Source: Bacilli bacterium (GTDB taxonomy: Bacteria > Bacillota_I > Bacilli_A > Izemoplasmatales > Hujiaoplasmataceae). Taken from it: 8,993 bases of DNA. A program made the position numbers and the translations under genes. Below, one piece after another: positions 1 through 5,786 of the stretch. Positions within the stretch are counted from its first letter, which is position 1. Every line of letters begins with the position of its first letter. The stretch spans positions 1-8,993 of the forward strand of contig JAGYMP010000183.1 in the NCBI GenBank assembly GCA_018400565.1. Reading direction: 5' to 3'. The notes beneath the pieces are model-generated. The model worked only from the letters and a program-made list of their open reading frames with translations. It was not told the DNA's origin and made no database searches.

Positions 1-1
1 C

Positions 2-160
2 TGTCGGAATTATCTTTTCATGGATCTGAAGGGGCTTAATAAAAAACAGATTCGCAAGATGGCATTTGCCGAAGCACTCACGCTGTTACCCTCCGTCATC
101 GCAACGTCTGTAAAGCGTATGCCGAACAGGTTAAAGAATATTTTTCAGAAGATTTTTTAA
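2..160 (+). CDS. 3' end of an unrecognised gene (partial)
   Basis: One forward frame is open from the window edge to a TAA stop at 158-160, giving 52 residues; the other two forward frames are closed early. The peptide is basic and contains a stretch like MDLKGLNKKQIRKMAFAEAL, then a hydrophobic LLPSVIATSV segment and a Lys/Arg-rich tail ending in FQKIF. I do not recognise the family. It could be the C-terminus of an enzyme such as a transferase, but nothing visible proves that. The start lies outside the window. No terminator hairpin is evident between its stop and the tig promoter 27 bases later, so some read-through into tig is possible. A 52-codon open frame could also arise by chance. 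Confidence 0.45.
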   Translation, partial: CRNYLFMDLKGLNKKQIRKMAFAEALTLLPSVIATSVKRMPNRLKNIFQKIF

Positions 161-186
161 CCGACACAGAAAGAAACTCGTAAAGT

Positions 187-215
187 TTGATTATTATCAA
201 TATCTTTGTTATAAT
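187..215 (+). promoter_or_regulatory. tig promoter
   Basis: A TTGATT -35 box lies at 187-192, followed by a 17-base spacer and a perfect TATAAT -10 box at 210-215 preceded by TG at 207-208 (extended -10). This fits a housekeeping sigma-A type promoter. Transcription should begin near 222, leaving a leader of about 30 bases before tig. No CIRCE or CtsR-type heat-shock operator is visible. Confidence 0.8.
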
Positions 216-253
216 ATGTTTCGATTGAATTTTAATGGAGGCAGAGACATATT

Positions 254-1549
254 ATGATGATTGACAAACTAACCGGATCGCGGGTTCATTTTGAAGTCAC
301 GGTACCGAAGGAAACATTCGAAGAAGGTCTGGACAAAGCTTTTGAGAAGAAAAACGAAGAAGTAGAAATCAAAGGTTTTCGCAAAGGCAAAGCACCCCGC
401 AAGGCGTATGAAGCAAAGTTCGGCGTCGAATCGCTTTACGAAGAAGCCCTGAACCATGTGTTGCAGGAAACGTATTATGATGCCGTCACGGAGAACGAGA
501 TTGACGTTGTCGCACAACCAAAAATTGATTTGGATGTAAATGAAATTGAACGCGGCAAAGATTTTTCCTACGAGGTTACGGTTGCCGTACGTCCCAACGT
601 CAAACTTGGTGAGTATATGAATCTCGAAGTCAAAAAGGAATCCGAAGAGGTTACTGACGAAGAGTTAGATGAGCGTATCAACCGCGAACTCGAGCAACAA
701 GCGGAACTGGTCCTCAAAGAAGAGGGCGAAGTTGAAGAAGGCGATACGGCCGTATTCGATTTTGAAGGTTCAGTCGACGGTGAGGCATTCGAGGGCGGCA
801 GTGCCGAGAACTATCAGTTAGAAATCGGCTCGGGTCGTTTTATCCCCGGCTTCGAAGAACAAATGACTGGGATGAAACCCGAAGAAGAAAAAGACATCAC
901 CGTGACATTTCCTGAAGATTATCAACAGGAATCACTTGCAGGCAAGGAAGCGGTCTTTCATGTCAAGCTTCACGAGATCAAACAACGACAGGTACCAAAA
1001 TTGACTGATGAATTTGTCAAAGACCTCGACATCGACGATGTTTCAACAGTTGAGGAATACAAAGAACATCTTAAAAACGAGATGCTTGAACAAAAGAAAA
1101 AAGCCAATGAAGAGAAGCTCATGCAGAGTGTCATCAAGCAAGCTGCGGACAATGCTGAGTTTGACATTCCCGAGGAAATGGTCAAACAAGAAGCGGATAA
1201 GATGTACAAAAACGCCGAGCAACAGGTCAAACAGTACGGCATGGACTTTGACACCTACCTTCAATATCTTGGCAAAGACAAAGATAAATACAAAGAAGAA
1301 CTGAACAAACAGGCGAAGGAAACCTTGCGTCAGCGTTTGACGATTGAAGCCATCGGTAAAGAAGAAGACATAGAAGTAACCGAGGATGAGGTCAAGGATA
1401 AATACGAAGAAATCGCCGAACAATATAAAGCGCAGAACGTTACACTTGACCAAGTTAAACAATCCATCCCTGAATCAGCCGTCAAGGATGAGGTCCGATA
1501 TAAGAAGGCTATTGATTTTTTGGTTGAAAACGCAAAGGTAACCGAATAA
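254..1549 (+). CDS. tig: Trigger factor (ribosome-associated chaperone and peptidyl-prolyl isomerase)
   Basis: Trigger factor docks at the ribosomal exit tunnel and shelters nascent chains in the cytoplasm. The 431-residue length is normal for the family. The N-terminal ribosome-binding domain carries the signature GFRKGKAPR at residues 41-49, the loop that contacts ribosomal protein L23. An FKBP-type isomerase domain follows at about 160-243 (GDTAVFDFEG, then IGSGRFIPGFEEQMTGM, then VTFPEDY). The acidic/basic helical C-terminal chaperone domain runs from about 250 to the end. The start is the ATG at 254, with GGAGG at 237-241; the spacing of 12 is slightly long, and the adjacent ATG at 257 is an equally readable alternative that fits less well. 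It has its own promoter and terminator, so it is probably monocistronic. lon follows directly; the clpX gene often found after tig in Firmicutes is not here. Confidence 0.98.
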   Translation: MMIDKLTGSRVHFEVTVPKETFEEGLDKAFEKKNEEVEIKGFRKGKAPRKAYEAKFGVESLYEEALNHVLQETYYDAVTENEIDVVAQPKIDLDVNEIERGKDFSYEVTVAVRPNVKLGEYMNLEVKKESEEVTDEELDERINRELEQQAELVLKEEGEVEEGDTAVFDFEGSVDGEAFEGGSAENYQLEIGSGRFIPGFEEQMTGMKPEEEKDITVTFPEDYQQESLAGKEAVFHVKLHEIKQRQVPKLTDEFVKDLDIDDVSTVEEYKEHLKNEMLEQKKKANEEKLMQSVIKQAADNAEFDIPEEMVKQEADKMYKNAEQQVKQYGMDFDTYLQYLGKDKDKYKEELNKQAKETLRQRLTIEAIGKEEDIEVTEDEVKDKYEEIAEQYKAQNVTLDQVKQSIPESAVKDEVRYKKAIDFLVENAKVTE

Positions 1550-1560
1550 CACATGAAATA

Positions 1561-1606
1561 AAAATCCTGATTTCATCATTCGTCTTTGATGAGATTGGGA
1601 TTTTTT
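1561..1606 (+). terminator. Rho-independent terminator after tig
   Basis: An 18-bp stem pairs 1561-1578 with 1587-1604, including three G-U wobbles, around an 8-base loop at 1579-1586. The 3' arm runs into a T tract ending at 1606. It begins 11 bases after the tig stop. The A-rich upstream flank means it might work weakly in the opposite direction too. Confidence 0.85.
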
Positions 1607-1628
1607 CAATAATGATAAATCATAATTT

Positions 1629-1657
1629 TTGTGTATCCAGCATCGTTGTGGTAAAAT
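1629..1657 (+). promoter_or_regulatory. lon promoter
   Basis: A TTGTGT -35-like box at 1629-1634, a 17-base spacer and a TAAAAT -10 box at 1652-1657 with TG at 1649-1650 (extended -10) precede lon. The expected transcription start is near 1664, giving a leader of about 43 bases. I see no CIRCE inverted repeat and no tandem CtsR heptads, so heat-shock control is not evident from the sequence. Confidence 0.65.
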
Positions 1658-1706
1658 AGGATTGTAAAAAAAGAATTCACACAATGATGACTAAGAGGTG
1701 AAAAAC

Positions 1707-4025
1707 ATGTACGAAAAAAACAAAGAATTTACGGATCGGTTGCCGACCATCGCCGTCCGCGGCGTTATATTTTTGCCCAGTAATGACGTTCGTGTCGAAG
1801 TCGGACGTGAATTTTCCAAGAAAGCCATCCAAGAAGCAGAAACCAATCGGGACGGTTATGTTGCGATGGTTTTCCAAAAAGACCCAGAAGAATTGGAACC
1901 CGATTTCAATGATTTTCTGGAAGTCGGTCTTTTGGCGAAAATATCCGTTAAGATCAAACTTCCCAACGGGAATTATAAAATAAAATTCGAACCATTGATG
2001 CGCATCCGCCTGGATGACCTTATTGAAACAGATCCCTATTATCTCATCGAATTTACATCGATGGTATTAAAACCCGATGATGTTGAAGAAGAAGAAGTTT
2101 TGTTGAAGATGGTTTCCAAGGAAGTCGTCGAAAATGCGACGGTTTTGTTCAGAGATTCCAAAAAAGTCTTGCAAGCCCTGCAAAACGGAGTTTCTTCTGA
2201 TAAACTCTGTGATATGATCGCATCACAACTTAAGATTCAGGAAAGTGAACGCGAGAAATATCTTTTGACCAATTCGATCAATAAACGTCTGCAATACATT
2301 CTGAAAGATATCAAACGCCTTAAAAATATGCAGTCAATTGAATCGAAAATTAACGAGAGTGTCCGTAAAAGCGCCGATCAAAACCAAAAGGAATATTACT
2401 TACGCGAAAAAATGCGTGCCATCCAAGAAGAGCTCGGCGATTCCAAGCAGGATGATGTTGAGCGTCTCAAAGAACAAATCGAAAATTCCGATATGCCGGA
2501 ACGTATACGCGAAAAGGCGATGAAGGAACTCAAACGTTATGAGTATTTATCATCGAATTCAAGTGAATCCAGTGTTGTCAGGACGTATCTGGAAACCCTG
2601 ATTTCGATTCCCTGGAAAAAAACAACCGATGACGAAGAAGACATCAATGTCGCCATCGAAAAACTTGAAGAATCCCATTACGGCTTGGATAAAGTCAAAG
2701 AGCGAATCATTGAGTATTTATCGGTGAAAATGTTGACAGGAAAAAATCCCCAGACGATCCTTTGTCTTTCCGGACCTCCCGGGGTCGGAAAAACAAGTTT
2801 GGCGAAATCAATCGCTAACGCTTTAAAACGAAACTTCGTTAAAACATCGTTGGGCGGTGTTCATGATGAATCGGAAATCCGCGGTCACAGACGCACCTAT
2901 GTGGGTGCTCTGCCAGGAAGGATTATCAATGGCATGATTCGTGCCGGTGTCACAAACCCCGTGTTCTTGGTCGATGAAATCGATAAACTTGCCTCGAGCG
3001 ATCGCAATGATCCCTCCTCGGCGATGCTTGAAGTTTTGGATCCTGAACAGAACAAGTTCTTCAGCGATCATTATGTCGAAGAAGACTATGATTTATCCAA
3101 AGTATTGTTTATCACGACTGCCAACTATCTTGCAAACATCCCGGCTCCCTTGAGAGACCGTATGGAAATCATTGAACTTTCGTCCTATACTGAAATAGAA
3201 AAATTCCATATTGCCAGAAAGTTTCTGATTGAAAAACAATTGCAAACACATGGTCTTGAAGAGGATAAACTCGAAATTGCCGATGACTCCATTCGTAAAA
3301 TGATCAAGGACTACACACGTGAAGCAGGTGTGCGCCAACTCGAACGCCTCATCGGTACGATTGTCCGCAAAGCAATCAAGAAGATCCTTGTCGAAAAAGA
3401 GAAGAAAGTGACAATCACACCGGATGATCTTAATGAGTACTTGGGTAAACGAAAATTCCGGAACAATGAAATCCAGAATGATGACATGGTCGGTGTTGTC
3501 ACCGGACTTGCTTATACCATGGCAGGTGGCGACACACTTGATGTTGAGGCAACTTACTATGAAGGCAAAAACAACCTCACCCTGACAGGTAACCTTGGTG
3601 ATGTCATGAAAGAATCCGCCATGGCAGCTTTGTCCTATGTACGCTCCAACGCGAAAGAACTGGATGTCAAAGTTGATTCGTTTGATAAACTTGATATCCA
3701 TATCCATGTCCCGGAAGGCGCGACACCGAAAGATGGTCCATCGGCCGGGGTAACCCTTGCCACAGCGCTTATTTCTGTTTTGTCCGACAAAAAAGTCGAT
3801 CGATTTGTGGGCATGACCGGTGAAATCACACTTAAAGGTAGAGTATTGCCCATCGGCGGTATTAAAGAAAAGACGATTGCGGCCGCAAGATCTGGCATCA
3901 AAATAATCGTCATACCTAAAGATAACGAAAAAGATGTTGAGGACATCCCTGAAGAAGTTCGTGACGTTTTGGAAATCCATTATGCGGAATCATTGGATGA
4001 TGTGCTTAAAATTGCATTGAAGTAA
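1707..4025 (+). CDS. lon: ATP-dependent serine protease Lon (LonA type)
   Basis: Lon unfolds and degrades damaged and short-lived regulatory proteins in the cytoplasm as a hexamer. The product has 772 residues, very close to B. subtilis LonA and E. coli Lon. Order: N-terminal substrate-binding LON domain (about 10-205, starting LPTIAVRG), a coiled linker containing YYLREKMRAIQEELGD, the AAA+ module with Walker A GPPGVGKT at 356-363 and Walker B VFLVDEID at 419-426, and a C-terminal protease domain. The catalytic Ser is S679 in KDGPSAGV and the catalytic Lys is K722 in GGIKEK, the same numbers as in E. coli Lon. All key residues are present, so it should be active. I chose the ATG at 1707 because AAGAGGTG (1693-1700) sits 6 bases upstream; the in-frame GTG at 1698 lies inside that ribosome binding site. 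It is flanked by its own promoter and terminator. Confidence 0.98.
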   Translation: MYEKNKEFTDRLPTIAVRGVIFLPSNDVRVEVGREFSKKAIQEAETNRDGYVAMVFQKDPEELEPDFNDFLEVGLLAKISVKIKLPNGNYKIKFEPLMRIRLDDLIETDPYYLIEFTSMVLKPDDVEEEEVLLKMVSKEVVENATVLFRDSKKVLQALQNGVSSDKLCDMIASQLKIQESEREKYLLTNSINKRLQYILKDIKRLKNMQSIESKINESVRKSADQNQKEYYLREKMRAIQEELGDSKQDDVERLKEQIENSDMPERIREKAMKELKRYEYLSSNSSESSVVRTYLETLISIPWKKTTDDEEDINVAIEKLEESHYGLDKVKERIIEYLSVKMLTGKNPQTILCLSGPPGVGKTSLAKSIANALKRNFVKTSLGGVHDESEIRGHRRTYVGALPGRIINGMIRAGVTNPVFLVDEIDKLASSDRNDPSSAMLEVLDPEQNKFFSDHYVEEDYDLSKVLFITTANYLANIPAPLRDRMEIIELSSYTEIEKFHIARKFLIEKQLQTHGLEEDKLEIADDSIRKMIKDYTREAGVRQLERLIGTIVRKAIKKILVEKEKKVTITPDDLNEYLGKRKFRNNEIQNDDMVGVVTGLAYTMAGGDTLDVEATYYEGKNNLTLTGNLGDVMKESAMAALSYVRSNAKELDVKVDSFDKLDIHIHVPEGATPKDGPSAGVTLATALISVLSDKKVDRFVGMTGEITLKGRVLPIGGIKEKTIAAARSGIKIIVIPKDNEKDVEDIPEEVRDVLEIHYAESLDDVLKIALK

Positions 4026-4032
4026 GTTTATG

Positions 4033-4065
4033 AGACCACCTTGATTCCGTTGGTGGTCTTTTTTT
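4033..4065 (+). terminator. Rho-independent terminator after lon
   Basis: AGACCACC at 4033-4040 pairs with GGTGGTCT at 4052-4059 (8 bp, G+C-rich, 11-base loop) and is followed by a T run to 4065. It starts 7 bases after the lon stop codon, so lon transcription should end here. Confidence 0.9.
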
Positions 4066-4160
4066 ATGTGGGCAATAAGATATTTCGATGTCTTGAATAG
4101 TTTCAGCGCCCATAAAAAGAGGCTTCTGTTTCCATTTTCCATCGCATTTATGCCCGTGAT

Positions 4161-4189
4161 TTGAAAAAAGTGTCCGAATGAAGTATAAT
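4161..4189 (+). promoter_or_regulatory. Promoter of the alpha/beta hydrolase gene
   Basis: TTGAAA at 4161-4166, a 17-base spacer and TATAAT at 4184-4189 make a near-consensus sigma-A type promoter. Transcription is expected around 4195-4197, right at the AAGAGGTGG ribosome binding site (4194-4202), so the leader would be only about a dozen bases long. Confidence 0.8.
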
Positions 4190-4208
4190 GTTTTAAGAGG
4201 TGGATAAT

Positions 4209-4994
4209 ATGGAAATATTAATGGACGATTTCGTGCGGTTCGGCATTCCCATGAATGAATATCGTCTACCGCATAAAAAAGAATATAGAGGCCTCTTGTT
4301 CGTGGTTCATGATTTTATGTCATCAAAAGACCATGGTCTTGGTCTTTTGCCAAAGAGAATCGCTGAACTGGGTTATAAAGTTGTAGCACTCGATGCTTAT
4401 AAACACGGCATGAGGAAAGAACCTCCATTTACCAACGGACTTGAAATACAAAAAAAGATGGCCATGTTGGAAGTTGTGAATCAGACGGCTTTGGATATCA
4501 AATTTCTTTATGATAATTTTTATAGAAATGAATTCGACAATGTTGGAGTCATCGGGGTTTCCATGGGAGGCATGGTCGCTTTCCAGATGCCGAGAATCAT
4601 GGAAGACATCAAATGTATTGTCTCCTTTAACGGAACACCGGATATGAAGGCTTTGTTTCATGATCGCGGATATAAACACATGATGAAAGATCTCTCCGAT
4701 CAAGAAAAAGAAGTGGCCGAAGAATATTTTGAGAAACTTGATTTATCGGATTACATGGAGCGATATGATTCGATTCACATCTTTGCGACAAATGGGAAAA
4801 ATGACGTCATTGTCAACAAGGACAGTTCCAAATCGTTTTTCAACACGCTGGACGCATCGGACAACGATGATGTGACACAGAAGATTTATCGTGCCAACCA
4901 TGAATTGACACAAGATATGATCGACGATGTATTGTCCTGGCTTTCGGAGCTGGACATCGATGCCCCGGCTAGCGCCGAACTTGATAATGCTTAA
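4209..4994 (+). CDS. Alpha/beta hydrolase (YitV/YjfP-like esterase or peptidase-type fold)
   Basis: A 261-residue soluble protein with no signal peptide or membrane segment, probably a cytoplasmic serine hydrolase; its substrate cannot be told. The catalytic triad is visible in the right order: nucleophile S118 in GVSMGG (116-121), acid D199 in NGKNDVIV, and H231 in RANHEL. The turn before the lid, FVVHDF (31-36), corresponds to the oxyanion-hole His-Gly of relatives but has Asp after His. Residues about 150-185 form a charged helical cap. The C-terminal tail is acidic. The ATG at 4209 was chosen because the AAGAGGTGG ribosome binding site lies 6 bases upstream; a GTG at 4200 is in frame but inside that site. 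It has its own promoter and a strong terminator, so it is a single-gene unit. The overall pattern resembles short S9-like esterases such as YitV/YjfP; the exact family assignment is inference. Confidence 0.85.
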   Translation: MEILMDDFVRFGIPMNEYRLPHKKEYRGLLFVVHDFMSSKDHGLGLLPKRIAELGYKVVALDAYKHGMRKEPPFTNGLEIQKKMAMLEVVNQTALDIKFLYDNFYRNEFDNVGVIGVSMGGMVAFQMPRIMEDIKCIVSFNGTPDMKALFHDRGYKHMMKDLSDQEKEVAEEYFEKLDLSDYMERYDSIHIFATNGKNDVIVNKDSSKSFFNTLDASDNDDVTQKIYRANHELTQDMIDDVLSWLSELDIDAPASAELDNA

Positions 4995-4999
4995 TCTTG

Positions 5000-5028
5000 T
5001 CGCACACGTCTTCGTGTGCGATTTTTTT
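5000..5028 (+). terminator. Rho-independent terminator after the hydrolase gene
   Basis: A perfect 9-bp stem pairs TCGCACACG (5000-5008) with CGTGTGCGA (5013-5021) around a TCTT tetraloop, followed by seven T residues (5022-5028). It lies 5 bases after the hydrolase stop and 42 bases before the next gene. Confidence 0.95.
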
Positions 5029-5070
5029 ATTTTGGCGATCATAGCAACATAATAACCGAGAGGACATAAG

Positions 5071-5754
5071 ATGAAAAAAACATCGTTCACATGGAAGAAA
5101 AATATCATATATATCTTAGGCTTGACTGCTTTGGCAATCTGTGTAACGTTAATTCAAAAAAGTAATCTGGGTATGGCAGCCTGGGATGCACTCAATCGGA
5201 ATTTTTATGAAGGCATTCCATTGGAATATAAGTATCTGACTCCGGCTGTGGCGTTGGTATTAATCACCGTTGCATATCTTCTCGAAAAAAAACAATTTGA
5301 TTTATGGATGTTGTTCCCATTGGCGATCAGTTTCTTTATCGGTTTTATGATTGATTTGCTTTTATTGGTGATTCCCGATGTTTCACAGCAGGGAGTGGTC
5401 ATGAATTTGCTTTATCTGAGCCTTGCGATCCTTGTGTGTGCAGTCGGATTAAATCTGATTGTATTTTGTCGATACCCTCTTCCGGCACTCGATCAGCTAT
5501 GCCTTGCGATCAGCCATCGGTTGCGTGTTTCGTTTGGACGGGGAAAATTGATTGGGGAGGGCATTGCCTTGGTGTTGACGGTACTGATTGGTCTTTTCTT
5601 TTCACATGAGGAATATTGGTTTTACATCGGACCGACCACGATCATCTTTGCTTTTTTTATCGGTTTTGTTGTTGATTGGGTTAATAAACCCCTGTTTGCA
5701 TTTTTGGACGGGTTCAGCGATAAATCCGATGGAGCATCAAAAAATGATATGTGA
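5071..5754 (+). CDS. YczE/YitT-like six-helix integral membrane protein
   Basis: The 227-residue protein is strongly hydrophobic with about six membrane helices at roughly 11-29, 55-71, 77-101, 109-133, 158-178 and 183-204, after a short basic N-terminus (positive-inside). The motif SNLGMAAWDALNRNF (31-45) matches the conserved 'LG.spWDal' block after helix 1 in the YczE/YyaS/YitT group (COG2364 type). The function of that group is not established; some members sit beside transporter regulators or biosynthetic genes. The hydrophilic tail (about 212-227) is Lys/Asp-rich. The ATG at 5071 has AGAGGA at 5059-5064, spacing 6. Its promoter is unclear: CATAAT at 5048-5053 could be a -10 box, but I see no matching -35, so low expression or an unusual promoter is possible. 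The TGA stop overlaps the promoter of the next gene. Confidence 0.85.
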   Translation: MKKTSFTWKKNIIYILGLTALAICVTLIQKSNLGMAAWDALNRNFYEGIPLEYKYLTPAVALVLITVAYLLEKKQFDLWMLFPLAISFFIGFMIDLLLLVIPDVSQQGVVMNLLYLSLAILVCAVGLNLIVFCRYPLPALDQLCLAISHRLRVSFGRGKLIGEGIALVLTVLIGLFFSHEEYWFYIGPTTIIFAFFIGFVVDWVNKPLFAFLDGFSDKSDGASKNDM

Positions 5755-5760
5755 TATAAT
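5732..5760 (+). promoter_or_regulatory. Probable promoter of the DUF2779-type gene, overlapping the end of the membrane protein gene
   Basis: TATAAT at 5755-5760 is preceded by TG at 5752-5753, giving an extended -10 element. The region 17 bases upstream (GAGCAT at 5732-5737) is a poor -35 box, so the promoter would rely on the TGn motif. The membrane protein's TGA stop (5752-5754) is part of the extended -10. No terminator separates the two genes, so co-transcription is also likely. Confidence 0.55.
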
Positions 5761-5786
5761 GGGTTGTGTGTGAGAGGTGAAAACAT

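Noticed and set aside
174..188. Small inverted repeat AAACT/AGTTT between the first gene and tig, as a possible terminator
   Set aside because: Only 5 A+T-rich base pairs, no T tract after it, and it overlaps the tig -35 box.
1684..1701. Five-codon ORF (MMTKR) ending inside the lon ribosome binding site; a similar one (MKRGK) at 7993-8010 before pnp
   Set aside because: Neither has a convincing ribosome binding site of its own. The TGA stops come naturally from AGGTGA and AATGAGG purine-rich SD sequences, and the peptides show no regulatory codon pattern.
1698..1706. GTG start for lon at 1698 (and the comparable GTG at 4200 for the hydrolase and TTG at 7593 for rpsO)
   Set aside because: The two GTG codons lie within the Shine-Dalgarno sequences that serve the ATGs at 1707 and 4209. 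The TTG lies within the rpsO leader hairpin region, far upstream of the perfect AAGGAGG.
3093..3980. Open frame of 295 codons on the - strand inside lon
   Set aside because: It is antisense to the conserved AAA+ and protease regions of lon. The product is Phe/Asp/Cys-rich and matches no family I recognise, so it is a shadow frame.
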